Positions 1 to 8,294 are shown, counted from the stretch's first letter. The stretch: 9,392 bases of DNA from Solirubrobacteraceae bacterium (GCA_025928415.1 JAICJK010000058.1:1-9392), one strand, 5' to 3'. Translations and numbers: made by a program. The notes: a model not told the origin generated them from the sequence alone.

Positions 1-1
1 C

Positions 2-295
2 GGCCGCGAGCTCGGCCTGTTCGAGGTCAACGAGGCGGCGGAGATCGTCCAGGGCGCCGCGGACGCGAACGCGAACATCATCTTCGGGTCGGTCATCGAC
101 GAGGACATGGGCGACGAGGTCCGCGTCACCGTGATCGCCACCGGCTTCGACCACGGGCGCGCGCGCCCGCGCCAGGCGCGCGAGGACACGCGCCGCAGCG
201 CGGACCGCTCGACCCGCGACCGCTCCCCGCGCGTCGAGCGCTCGTCGCTCGAGATCGGGGACGACGAGATCGACATCCCGCCTTTCCTGCGATAA
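2..295 (+). CDS. ftsZ: Cell division protein FtsZ, C-terminal part (5' end outside window)
   Basis: This is the last 97 codons of FtsZ, the tubulin-like GTPase that polymerises at mid-cell into the division ring. The reading frame is open from base 2. The first ~50 residues match the conserved end of the FtsZ C-terminal domain (GLFEVNEAAEIV, ANIIFGSVIDE, GDEVRVTVIATGFD). A short, strongly charged Arg/Asp/Glu-rich linker of about 35 residues follows. The protein ends in DDEIDIPPFLR, the conserved C-terminal peptide that binds partners such as FtsA, SepF or ZipA in other bacteria. The GTP-binding domain lies upstream of the window. The TAA stop (293-295) is the first part of a long hairpin. The next gene on the same strand is gcvT, about 200 bp away, so this is the end of the division gene block on this side. 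The identification is secure; only the 5' end is missing. Confidence 0.96.
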   Translation, partial: GRELGLFEVNEAAEIVQGAADANANIIFGSVIDEDMGDEVRVTVIATGFDHGRARPRQAREDTRRSADRSTRDRSPRVERSSLEIGDDEIDIPPFLR

Positions 296-335
296 CGCCG
301 GGGTCGTCGCGCAGGGCGCTCCGACGCCGGCGTTA
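293..335 (+). terminator. Long hairpin at the ftsZ stop codon, candidate terminator/3'-end structure
   Basis: TAACGCCGG (293-301) pairs perfectly with CCGGCGTTA (327-335). After a single G/G mismatch, GTCG (303-306) pairs with CGAC (322-325). A TC/TC internal loop follows, then GCGC (309-312) pairs with GCGC (316-319) around an AGG loop. The structure starts at the stop codon and has no following T-run, so it is not a classic Rho-independent terminator; many actinobacterial terminators also lack the T-run. Its 15-nt apical core recurs exactly at 8343-8357. A role as terminator or mRNA 3'-end protector is inferred. Confidence 0.55.
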
Positions 336-343
336 CCGCCGGC

Positions 344-396
344 AGTTCGGCCGCCGGAGACTCGCGGCATTTCGCCACGGCTGCGACGGCCGAACT
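344..396. repeat. Spaced 10-bp inverted repeat upstream of gcvT
   Basis: AGTTCGGCCG (344-353) and CGGCCGAACT (387-396) are perfect inverted repeats separated by 33 nt. They lie about 85-135 bp upstream of the proposed gcvT promoter. The centre-to-centre distance is 43 bp, near four DNA turns, which would suit a DNA-binding site as well as an RNA stem. No known regulator motif is recognised, so function is unknown. Confidence 0.4.
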
Positions 397-480
397 CCCA
401 GGCCGCCGCGCTCCCCTCGTCGCCCTGTCGCTCGGTCCTGTCGGGGCCCCGCGCGGCCCGGGCGCGCCGGGGTCCGCTGC

Positions 481-486
481 TAGGGT
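481..486 (+). promoter_or_regulatory. Putative -10 element (TAGGGT) of the gcv operon
   Basis: TAGGGT fits the actinobacterial TANNNT -10 pattern and sits 9 nt before the gcvT GTG, so transcription would start at or very near the start codon (leaderless or near-leaderless mRNA). No good -35 hexamer is visible 16-18 nt upstream. GGTGAG at 484-489 overlaps it and could instead act as a weak ribosome binding site 6 nt before the GTG. Confidence 0.4.
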
Positions 487-495
487 GAGCCGTCC

Positions 496-1572
496 GTGGC
501 CGCCGCCTCCCCGGACACCGCCCTCAAGCACACCTCGCTGCACGAGCGCCACGCCGACGCCGGGGCCAAGCTGGTCCCCTTCGCCGGCTGGGAGATGCCC
601 GTGCAGTACGCGGGCGTGCGCGCCGAGCACCTCGCCGTGCGCTCCACCTGCGGCATCTTCGACGTCTCCCACATGGGGGAGATCGAGGTCATGGGCCCGG
701 CCGCCGGCGAGCTGCTGCAGCGGCTGCTGTCCAACGACGTCGACAAGCTCGAGGTCGGCGGCGCGCAGTACAGCGTCCTGTGCAACGAGGACGGCGGCGT
801 CCTGGACGACCTGTTCACCTACCGCCTGGCCAAGGACCACTACCTGACGGTCACCAACGCGGCCAACCACGAGAAGGACCTCGCGTGGTTCCGCCGCCAC
901 TGCGAGCCGTTCGAGGCGCGGGTCTCCGACAGCGCCGCGGCCTACGCGATGCTCGCCGTCCAGGGCCCGCTGGCGCGCGAGATCGTCCAGTCGATGGCCG
1001 ACGCGCCGCTGCCCGACCGCTTCACCGTGCGCCGCCGCCGGCTGCTGGGCAAGGACGTGCTGGTCGCGGGCACCGGCTACACGGGGGAGGACGGCGTCGA
1101 GCTGCTCCTCGACCCGGCCGACGCGCTGACGATCTGGGACGACGCGCTGCGCCGCGGCGCCGTCCCCGCCGGGCTGGCCGCGCGCGACACCCTGCGCCTG
1201 GAGGCCTGCTACCACCTCTACGGCAACGACCTCATGGAGTCCCGCGGCCCGATCGAGGCCGGCCTCGGGTGGGCGTGCAAGGAGGCCACCGGCTTCATCG
1301 GCTCAGAGGCCGTCGCCGCGGTCCGCGCCGCCGGCCCGGACGAGCGGCTCGCGCCGTTCAAGCTGACCGGCCCCGGCATCGCCCGCCCCGGCAACCCGGT
1401 CGCCGGCGGCGGCGAGGTGACCAGCGGGACGCTGTCGCCCTGCCTCGGCATCGGCATCGGGCTGGCCTACCTGCCGGCCGCGCGCGCGAGCGTGGGGACC
1501 GAGCTCGACATCGACGTGCGCGGCCGCGTCCGCGGAGCCGTCGTCGCATCAAAGCCGCTGTATCAGCGATAG
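496..1572 (+). CDS. gcvT: Glycine cleavage system T protein (aminomethyltransferase)
   Basis: GcvT takes the aminomethyl group from the lipoyl arm of the H protein, releases ammonia and passes the one-carbon unit to tetrahydrofolate, giving 5,10-methylene-THF. The product is 358 aa, close to the family's usual ~360. Visible landmarks are the N-terminal TSLHERHADAGAKLVPFAGWEMP (~13-35), FDVSHMGE (~55-62), the VLDDL motif at ~102-106 that carries the catalytic Asp region, GYTGEDGVEL, and the RLEACYHLYGNDL segment typical of the family. The C-terminal barrel ends in KPLYQR. The GTG at 496 was chosen because an in-frame TAG lies at 481-483, conserved sequence begins a few residues in, and a -10-like element or weak GGTGAG lies just upstream. 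It is the first gene of a four-gene operon; gcvH begins 10 nt after its stop. Confidence 0.97.
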   Translation: MAAASPDTALKHTSLHERHADAGAKLVPFAGWEMPVQYAGVRAEHLAVRSTCGIFDVSHMGEIEVMGPAAGELLQRLLSNDVDKLEVGGAQYSVLCNEDGGVLDDLFTYRLAKDHYLTVTNAANHEKDLAWFRRHCEPFEARVSDSAAAYAMLAVQGPLAREIVQSMADAPLPDRFTVRRRRLLGKDVLVAGTGYTGEDGVELLLDPADALTIWDDALRRGAVPAGLAARDTLRLEACYHLYGNDLMESRGPIEAGLGWACKEATGFIGSEAVAAVRAAGPDERLAPFKLTGPGIARPGNPVAGGGEVTSGTLSPCLGIGIGLAYLPAARASVGTELDIDVRGRVRGAVVASKPLYQR

Positions 1573-1582
1573 AGGAGCCCGC

Positions 1583-1969
1583 ATGGCCGACGCCAGCTAC
1601 CCGGAGGACCTGCTGTACCACGCCGAGCACGACTGGGCGCGGATCGAGGGCGACACCGCCACCTTCGGCGTGACGTGGTTCGCGCAGGACGCCCTCGGCG
1701 AGGTGGTCTTCTTCGAGCCGCCCCAGGTCGGGGCCCGGATCACCGGAGGCGAGCCCTACGCCGAGGTCGAGTCCGTCAAGGCGGTCTCGGACGTCATCGC
1801 GCCCCTGTCGGGCGAGATCGTCGAGGTCAACGCCGCGCTGGCCGACGGGCCCGAGGCGATCAACGAGGACCCCTACGGCGCCGGCTGGATGGTCAAGGTC
1901 CGCCTGGCAGACGCGGCCGAGAAGGACGCGCTGATGGACAGCGCCGCCTATCAGCAGACGCTGAGCTAG
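1583..1969 (+). CDS. gcvH: Glycine cleavage system H protein (lipoyl carrier)
   Basis: GcvH is the small lipoylated shuttle protein. Its lipoyl arm accepts the aminomethyl group from the P protein, presents it to T and is reoxidised by the L protein. The product is 128 aa, the normal length. The lipoylation motif is ESVKAVSDV, with the modified lysine at residue 66. The conserved front (YHAEHDWARIEG) and the C-terminal NEDPYGAGWMVKV stretch are intact. The ATG has a good ribosome binding site, AGAGGAG at 1571-1577, which overlaps the gcvT stop and lies 5 nt before the start, so translation of the two genes is probably coupled. No lipoate synthase or ligase gene is visible nearby. Confidence 0.97.
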   Translation: MADASYPEDLLYHAEHDWARIEGDTATFGVTWFAQDALGEVVFFEPPQVGARITGGEPYAEVESVKAVSDVIAPLSGEIVEVNAALADGPEAINEDPYGAGWMVKVRLADAAEKDALMDSAAYQQTLS

Positions 1970-1973
1970 TCCG

Positions 1974-3337
<1,364 letters not shown>

Positions 3338-3341
<4 letters not shown>

Positions 3342-4882
3342 GCACGCTCAGCGACAACGTCCTGCACGGCGACCCGGGCATCGAGGCCCACCCGCCGCAC
3401 CGCGAGGTCCACGCCGCCGGCGTCGCCGCGACCCAGACGATCTTCGAGAAGGGCCGGGCCGGCCGCCGCGCGTTCACGTGCCCCGAGCTCGACGTGCCCG
3501 CGGCCGAGGGGCTGCTGCCCGGCGCCTTCCGCCGCGCCGAGCCCGCGCGCCTGCCCGAGGTCTCGGAGCCCGAGCTGGTGCGCCATTACGTCAACCTGTC
3601 CAAGCGGAACTTCGACCTGGACTCGGGCTTCTACCCGCTGGGCTCGTGCACGATGAAGCACAACCCGCGCCTGCACGAGCGCGTCGCGGCGCTGCCCGGC
3701 CACGCCCGCCTGCACCCGCTGCAGACGCCCAAGCGCGCCCAGGGCGCGCTGGAGCTGATGCACCGCCTCGAGCACGCGCTGGGTGAGATCGCGGGCCTGC
3801 CGCACGTCTCCCTGCAGCCCAGCGCCGGGTCCCACGGCGAGCTGCTCGGCGTGCTGCTCACGCGCGCCTACCACGAGGATCGCGGCGAGACCCGCACGAA
3901 GGTCCTCGCTCCCGACACCTCGCACGGCACCAACCCGGCGACGGTCACGATGGCGGGCTACGAGCTCGTCAAGGTCGGCACCAACCCGGACGGCGGCGTG
4001 GACCTGGACGACCTGCGCGCGAAGGCGGCCCCGGACGTCGCCTGCCTGATGCTCACCAACCCCAACACGCTGGGGATCTTCGACCCGAACATCGAGGAGA
4101 TCTCGCGGATCGTCCACGACGCCGGCGCGACGCTCTACTACGACGGGGCGAACCTCAACGCGGTCATGGGGCACTCGCGCCCGGGCGACATGGGCTTCGA
4201 CATCGTGCACTTCAACCTGCACAAGTCCTTCACCCAGCCTCACGGCGGCGGCGGCCCGGGCGCCGGGCCGATCGCCGTCTCCGAGCGGATCGCGCCGTAC
4301 CTGCCGCACCCGGTCGTCGTCCGGCGCGAGGACGGCAGCTTCGACCTCGACCAGGACAGGCCGAAGTCGATCGGGCGCCTGCGCGGCTTCCAGGGCAACT
4401 ACGGGGTGTTCGTGCGCTCCTACGCCTACATCTGCTCGCTGGGGGCGGAGGGCCTGAAGGACGCGAGCACCACCGCGGTGCTGAACGCCAACTACCTGCT
4501 CGCGCGCCTGCGCTCGCTGGTCGGCGAGCACCTGCCGCTGGCCTTCGGCGAGCGCTGCATGCACGAGTTCGTGCTGTCCGGCGCGCCGATGAAGAAGGAC
4601 CTCGGGATCAGGACGCTGGACCTCGCCAAGCGGCTGCTCGACCACGGCTTCCACCCGCCGACGGTCTACTTCCCGCTGCTGGTCGACGAGGCGCTGCTGA
4701 TCGAGCCCACCGAGACGGAGACCAAGGAGACGCTCGACGCGTTCGCGGAGGCGATCGCCGCGATCGTCCGCGAGGCGGCGCAGGACCCGTCGGTCGCGCG
4801 CGACGCGCCGTACACGACGCCGGTGCGGCGCCTCGACGAGGCCGCCGCGGCCAAGCGGCCGGTCATCCGCCAGCCGTTGTAG
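3338..4882 (+). CDS. gcvPB: Glycine decarboxylase (P protein) subunit 2, PLP-binding
   Basis: This is the catalytic PLP-carrying half of the split P protein. The product is 514 aa, slightly longer than the ~480-490 typical of the family. Landmarks are TIFEKGRAGRR (~34-44), DSGFYPLGSCTMKHNP, APDTSHGTNPATVTMAGY, TNPNTLGIFDPNIEEI and FNLHKSFTQPHGGGGPG. Lys-296 of that last motif (codon 4223-4225) is the expected Schiff-base lysine. The frame is open much further upstream, but homology begins only near 3338. The GTG there overlaps the gcvPA stop as GTGA, with GGGGAG at 3320-3325 as a distant ribosome site. The first ~30 residues (SDNVLHGDPGIEAHPPHREV) are an extra, unconserved-looking N-terminal tail. 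This is the last gene of the gcv operon. Confidence 0.96.
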
Positions 4883-4929
4883 CCGGGCCCCGGGGCGCCC
4901 GTTCGCAACTGCCCGACCGTCGCGGGGTC

Positions 4930-4935
4930 TAGGTT
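4930..4935 (+). promoter_or_regulatory. Putative -10 element (TAGGTT) before the secreted-protein/ABC operon
   Basis: TAGGTT matches the TANNNT pattern and lies 29 nt before the next ATG, leaving a short leader that contains the ribosome binding site. There is no clear -35 box: the hexamer at 17-nt spacing is AACTGC. The 82-bp gap after gcvPB is also the only non-coding space in which a new promoter would be expected. Confidence 0.35.
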
Positions 4936-4952
4936 GTGACAGCAACCATGAG

Positions 4953-4958
4953 AGGAGG
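4953..4958 (+). promoter_or_regulatory. Strong Shine-Dalgarno AGGAGG
   Basis: A perfect AGGAGG lies 6 nt before the ATG at 4965. It is the best ribosome binding site in the window and fixes the start of the 136-aa secreted protein. Confidence 0.8.
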
Positions 4959-4964
4959 CTTCGC

Positions 4965-5375
4965 ATGCGCATGCGATCGACCGTCGGCCCGCTGATCCTC
5001 GCGGCCGCGCTGCTGGCACCGGCATCCCCGGCGAGTGCGGCCTCGTTCGTCGCCAGGCTCAAGGCGCCGACGCACCATCCCAAGGCCGGCAAGAACTGGA
5101 TGATCACGGTGAGCGCCCGCACCCGCTCTGGCCACAAGCTGCACGCGACGGCGGTCTACAAGTTCCTCTACCAGGGCCAGGTCGTCTCGACGCAGTACCC
5201 GAGCCCGCGCCGCCCCGGCGCGCGGCACTCGCCCTACCGCTTCTACGGCAGCTACCGCGACCCGATCCCGTGGCCGGCGCGCGCGGTCGGGCAGCCGCTC
5301 GTGTTCCGCGTCGTGGTCAGCGTCCGGGGCCGGGGGACGCGGACCCTCAACTACGCCGTCCGTGTCCGCCGCTGA
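4965..5375 (+). CDS. Small secreted protein of unknown function
   Basis: I do not recognise this 136-aa protein. Residues 1-25 form a good Sec signal peptide: Arg at 2 and 4, a hydrophobic core PLILAAALLAP, and an A-S-A cleavage site at 23-25. The mature part of ~110 residues has alternating hydrophobic and polar residues (WMITVSARTRSGHKL, TAVYKFLYQGQVV, LVFRVVVSVRGRGTRTLNYAVRV), which suggests a small all-beta, possibly Ig-like domain. It is very basic (Arg/Lys/His-rich), has no cysteine and no lipobox. The start is set by AGGAGG 6 nt upstream. Its 3' end overlaps the start of the ABC ATPase gene by 14 nt, so the two are co-transcribed and probably translationally coupled. A link to the transporter is plausible but only by context. 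Confidence 0.8.
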   Translation: MRMRSTVGPLILAAALLAPASPASAASFVARLKAPTHHPKAGKNWMITVSARTRSGHKLHATAVYKFLYQGQVVSTQYPSPRRPGARHSPYRFYGSYRDPIPWPARAVGQPLVFRVVVSVRGRGTRTLNYAVRVRR

Positions 5376-6081
5376 CCGCGGCGCGCGCGTCGTCGTCCGC
5401 GACGTGCGGCGCACGCATCCGGGGGGGATCGTCGCGCTCGACGGCGTGTCGCTCGCGCTCGAGCCCGGCGAGTTCGTCGCGCTCACCGGTCCGTCGGGGT
5501 CCGGCAAGACCTCGCTGCTGTCGATCGTCGGCGCGCTCGACCGCCCGACGCAGGGGACCGTGGAGGTCGACGGCCTCGCGGTCTCCGGCGGCGGCGAGCG
5601 GGCCCGGTATCACCGCGAGGTCGTGGGCTTCGTCTTCCAGCACCACGAGCTGCTCGGGCACCTGTCGGCCAGCGCCAACGTCCAGCTCCCGCTGATCGGC
5701 GCCGGCCTCGGCCGGCGCGAGCGCCGCGGGCGGGCCGGCGCGCTGCTGGCCGAGGTCGGCCTCCGCGAGCGCGAGGACGAGCTCGCCGGCCGGCTGTCCG
5801 GCGGCGAGCGCCAGCGGGTCGCGATCGCGCGGGCGCTCGCCAACGACCCGTCCCTGCTGCTCGCCGACGAGCCGACCGGCTCGCTCGACAGCGACTCCGC
5901 CCGCCGCGTGCTGGACCTGCTCGAGGACGTCCGGCGCCGGCGCGGGATGACGCTGCTCGTGGTCACCTACGACCTGTCGATCGCCGACCACGCCGACCGC
6001 GTCCTGCAGCTTCGCGACGGGCGCCTGGTCGCCGACGGCTCCGCGCAGAAGCTACGCGCGGCCGAGCAGCTTGGCGCCTGA
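5362..6081 (+). CDS. ABC transporter ATP-binding protein, LolD/MacB type
   Basis: This 239-aa cytoplasmic ATPase belongs to the family that powers FtsX/MacB-type permeases, which act by mechanotransmission in lipoprotein release, peptide or drug efflux, or cell-wall hydrolase control. The motifs are Walker A GPSGSGKTS (43-51), Q-loop Gln-93 in VFQHHELLG, signature LSGGE (145-149) followed by RQRVAIARAL, Walker B LLLADE (165-170) and D-loop SLD (174-176). The usual switch histidine is replaced: the H-loop reads VVTYD, with Tyr-203 (codon TAC 5968-5970). The GTG at 5362 lies inside the end of the preceding gene. An in-frame GTG at 5404 is possible but would cut the first beta-strand. The gene ends tail-to-tail with the opposite-strand permease, overlapping it by 30 nt. 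The family is certain; the substrate is not inferable. Confidence 0.93.
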   Translation: MSAADRGARVVVRDVRRTHPGGIVALDGVSLALEPGEFVALTGPSGSGKTSLLSIVGALDRPTQGTVEVDGLAVSGGGERARYHREVVGFVFQHHELLGHLSASANVQLPLIGAGLGRRERRGRAGALLAEVGLREREDELAGRLSGGERQRVAIARALANDPSLLLADEPTGSLDSDSARRVLDLLEDVRRRRGMTLLVVTYDLSIADHADRVLQLRDGRLVADGSAQKLRAAEQLGA

Positions 6082-7155
6082 GACGCTGGTGCCGCGCCAC
6101 GCCGGGTACAGCCCGCCCAGGATCCCGATGGCGACCCCGATGACCAGCCCCTGCCAGAGGCTCCGCACCGTGACGTGCGGCGAGACGACGGCCGAGACCC
6201 CGAGCGCGTCGTTCAGCTTGCCGGCGCCGATCACCCCCAGCAGCAGGCCGAGCGCCGCGCCGAGCAGGCTCGTCGCGATGCCCTCCCCGAGCACGAGCGC
6301 GGCGATGCGCGTGCGCCGCCAGCCGACCGCGCTGAGCAGCGCCAGCTCCCGCTGGCGCTCGAGCACGGCCATGGCCATCGTGTTGGCGACGCCGAGCCCG
6401 CCGACGATCAGCGCGAGCGCCCCCACGAGCGAGGTCGCCTTGCCGATCAGGCGGCCGTTGGCACCGGCGCGGACGGCGTCGTCGCCGGTGCCGATGATCT
6501 GCGTCCCCGGCAGATCGCGCCGCAGGGCGCGCTTCGCGGCCGCGTGATGGACCTCGGGCGCGAGCTGGACGGCGACCGTGGTCGCGTCGCCGCGGCGGTG
6601 CGCCAGCCGCTGCGCGGCACCGAGGTCGATCATCGCGCCGGCGTCCTCGAAGTAGACCCCGGTGTGGTAGACGCCGGAGACGACGAAGCGCCTGCGCTGG
6701 ATCTTCACCTCCGCGCCGGGCCGGGCCCGCAGCTCGGCGGCGAGCCGGTCGCCGAGCATGACCCCGTCGGCGCCCAGCCGCGGCGTCCCGTCCGTCACGA
6801 CGGCACGGTTGTGCACGAAGCCGGCGGGGTCCACGCCGAAGACGACCGCCGCGGGGTCCTGGCGCACCGCCTCGATGAGCAGCAGCATCGGCGTGGCCGC
6901 CGCCACGTCCGGGCGCCGCTCCAGGCGCGCGGCGAGCGAGGCCGGCAGGATCGACGCCGTCGGGTCGGCGACCTTGGCCTGGAAGATCCCCAGGTCCGCC
7001 TGCCCGAGGTGCACGAGCCCCTCGGCGCTGCGCTTGAGGCCCGAGCCGACCGAGAGCAGCGCGACGATCGTGGCCACGCCGAGCGCGATGCCGATCGCGG
7101 TGGCGGCGGTGCGCCCGGCATGACGCCAGAGGTTGGTGACCACCAGTCCGAGCAC
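6052..7155 (-). CDS. ABC transporter permease, FtsX/MacB family
   Basis: This 367-aa membrane protein has the four-TM layout of the MacB_PCD-FtsX architecture. TM1 (~17-39) is followed by a large extracytoplasmic domain of ~200 residues (~40-240), then TM2 (~242-265), TM3 (~285-310) and TM4 (~334-352). The segment ERQRELALLSAVGWRR (266-281) after TM2 is the typical coupling-helix motif that contacts the ATPase, and the end PAWRGTSVSGAKLLG is also typical. The start is ambiguous. GTG at 7155 gives MLGLVVTNLWRHAGRT, which looks like family N-termini, and has a TAGCGT -10 element 8 nt upstream. GTG at 7185 adds 10 residues and has GGAAGG 5 nt upstream. I favour 7155. The likely ATPase partner is the convergent gene ending at 6081, but this is inferred from position only. 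Confidence 0.88.
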   Translation of the reverse strand: MLGLVVTNLWRHAGRTAATAIGIALGVATIVALLSVGSGLKRSAEGLVHLGQADLGIFQAKVADPTASILPASLAARLERRPDVAAATPMLLLIEAVRQDPAAVVFGVDPAGFVHNRAVVTDGTPRLGADGVMLGDRLAAELRARPGAEVKIQRRRFVVSGVYHTGVYFEDAGAMIDLGAAQRLAHRRGDATTVAVQLAPEVHHAAAKRALRRDLPGTQIIGTGDDAVRAGANGRLIGKATSLVGALALIVGGLGVANTMAMAVLERQRELALLSAVGWRRTRIAALVLGEGIATSLLGAALGLLLGVIGAGKLNDALGVSAVVSPHVTVRSLWQGLVIGVAIGILGGLYPAWRGTSVSGAKLLGRA

Positions 7156-7163
7156 GGCGGCGA

Positions 7164-7169
7164 ACGCTA
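7164..7169 (-). promoter_or_regulatory. Putative -10 element (TAGCGT) of the permease gene, inside a CGCTAGCG palindrome
   Basis: On the minus strand TAGCGT (7169 down to 7164) lies 8 nt before the GTG at 7155, the same near-leaderless spacing as TAGGGT before gcvT. It sits within the perfect palindrome CGCTAGCG (7165-7172) that separates the divergent permease and UPF0104 genes. No -35 box is recognisable. Confidence 0.35.
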
Positions 7170-7175
7170 GCGCCG

Positions 7176-8294
7176 ATGGGCCCACCCCAGCCTTCCGGCC
7201 ACAGCGCCCAGGACCGGCCGGCAGCGCAGGACGGCGCGCGGGAGCCGCTGGCGCATCGGCGCATGGGCCGGATCGTCCTGCTCGCCCTGCTGGGCATCGC
7301 GCTCGTCGCGGGCGTCATCGCCGTGATCGGCCACGTCGCCGAGTACGGCCGGCTGCGCGAGGCGCTGGACCGCATGGACGCCGGCTGGCTGGTCCTCGGC
7401 GTCGCGGGCGAGGTCCTGGCCTTCGGCGGCTACGTGCTGGCCTACCGGGCGGTGGCCGGCATGCGGGGCGGCCCCCGGCTCGGGCTCGGCACCACCGCCC
7501 ACGTGGTCGCGTTGGGGTTCGGCGCGTTCGTCGCCGGGTCGTCGGCCGGCGGACTGGCCGTCGACCTGTGGGCGCTGCACCGCGCGGGCTGCACGGTGCA
7601 CGACGCCGCGCGCCGGGTCCTCGGGCTCAACACCCTGCAGTGGGCGTGGCTGGCCCTCGCCGCCGGGGCCTGCGGGGTCGTGGCGCTCGCCGGACTGGCG
7701 CCCGGGGTGCCCGCCCTGATGGCGCTGGCCTGGATCGGCATCGTCGTCGCGTGCTTCGGCGCGGGGACGTGGGTCAGCGCGCCGCGGCGCGTCGACCGGC
7801 TGTCGCGCGTGCATCGGGTGCCCGAGCCGGCGGGCCTGGCGCCGCGGTCGCTCGCGCTCTGGGTGGGGCGCTGGCTGCGCGTCGCGCTGGCCGACGCGAT
7901 CGGCGGCCTGGTCTTCGTGCGCGAGGTCCTGCGCCACCCGTTGCGCCACCGGGTCGGGGCCGTCGGCTATCCGCTGTACTGGGCGGGCCAGCTGATCGCG
8001 CTGGACGTGGCCCTGCGGGCCTTCGACGCCCACGTCGGCGTCGCGGCGCTGGTGCTGGCCTACGCGACCGGCTACGCGGCCAGCGCGCTGCCGCTGCCCG
8101 TGGGCGGCGCGGGCGGGATCGACGCCTCGCTGACGCTCACGCTGACGCTCGTGGGCGTCCCGCTGACCCCGGCCCTGCTGGGCGCGGTCGCCTACCGCGG
8201 GATGACGTTCTGGCTGCCGGTCGCGCCGGCGCTGCTGCTGCTCGCCGGCGCGCCGCGCCTGGCGCGCGATCTGGACGCGGTCGCCGCCGCATGA
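7176..8294 (+). CDS. UPF0104 / LPG-synthase-TM (flippase-like) integral membrane protein
   Basis: This 372-aa polytopic membrane protein has roughly eight hydrophobic helices (approximately 31-52, 70-91, 106-128, 153-175, 179-199, 263-283, 287-309, 321-358). The pattern PLPVGGAGGIDASL (306-319) matches the family's P-x-P-G-G-x-G-x-x-E motif, with Asp instead of the usual Glu. The family includes the membrane domain of lysylphosphatidylglycerol synthase MprF and AglD-like proteins, which move or modify lipid-linked substrates; the substrate here is unknown. The first 29 residues are hydrophilic and there is no ribosome site before the ATG at 7176. ATG at 7263 (Met-30, just before TM1) is an alternative start, but third-position GC is high from 7176 on, which favours the longer form. 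The next gene downstream is acyltransferase-like, hinting at a membrane-lipid role. Confidence 0.85.
   Translation: MGPPQPSGHSAQDRPAAQDGAREPLAHRRMGRIVLLALLGIALVAGVIAVIGHVAEYGRLREALDRMDAGWLVLGVAGEVLAFGGYVLAYRAVAGMRGGPRLGLGTTAHVVALGFGAFVAGSSAGGLAVDLWALHRAGCTVHDAARRVLGLNTLQWAWLALAAGACGVVALAGLAPGVPALMALAWIGIVVACFGAGTWVSAPRRVDRLSRVHRVPEPAGLAPRSLALWVGRWLRVALADAIGGLVFVREVLRHPLRHRVGAVGYPLYWAGQLIALDVALRAFDAHVGVAALVLAYATGYAASALPLPVGGAGGIDASLTLTLTLVGVPLTPALLGAVAYRGMTFWLPVAPALLLLAGAPRLARDLDAVAAA

Noticed and set aside
296..495. Glycine riboswitch before the gcv operon
   Set aside because: Expected from context, but I cannot find the conserved aptamer cores in this 200-bp spacer; CTCCCAGG near 395 is only a loose resemblance, and the probable promoter lies downstream of it.
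4883..4929. Terminator after gcvPB in the GGGCCCCGGGGCGCCC stretch
   Set aside because: Only 4-bp stems form without mismatches, there is no T-run, and the sequence is simple GC-rich DNA, so I cannot support a terminator.
5421..5427. G7 tract early in the ABC ATPase as a frameshift or phase-variation site
   Set aside because: The frame is intact through it (Pro-Gly-Gly) and a 7-base run is not notable at this GC content. The C7 run at 9116-9122 is similar.
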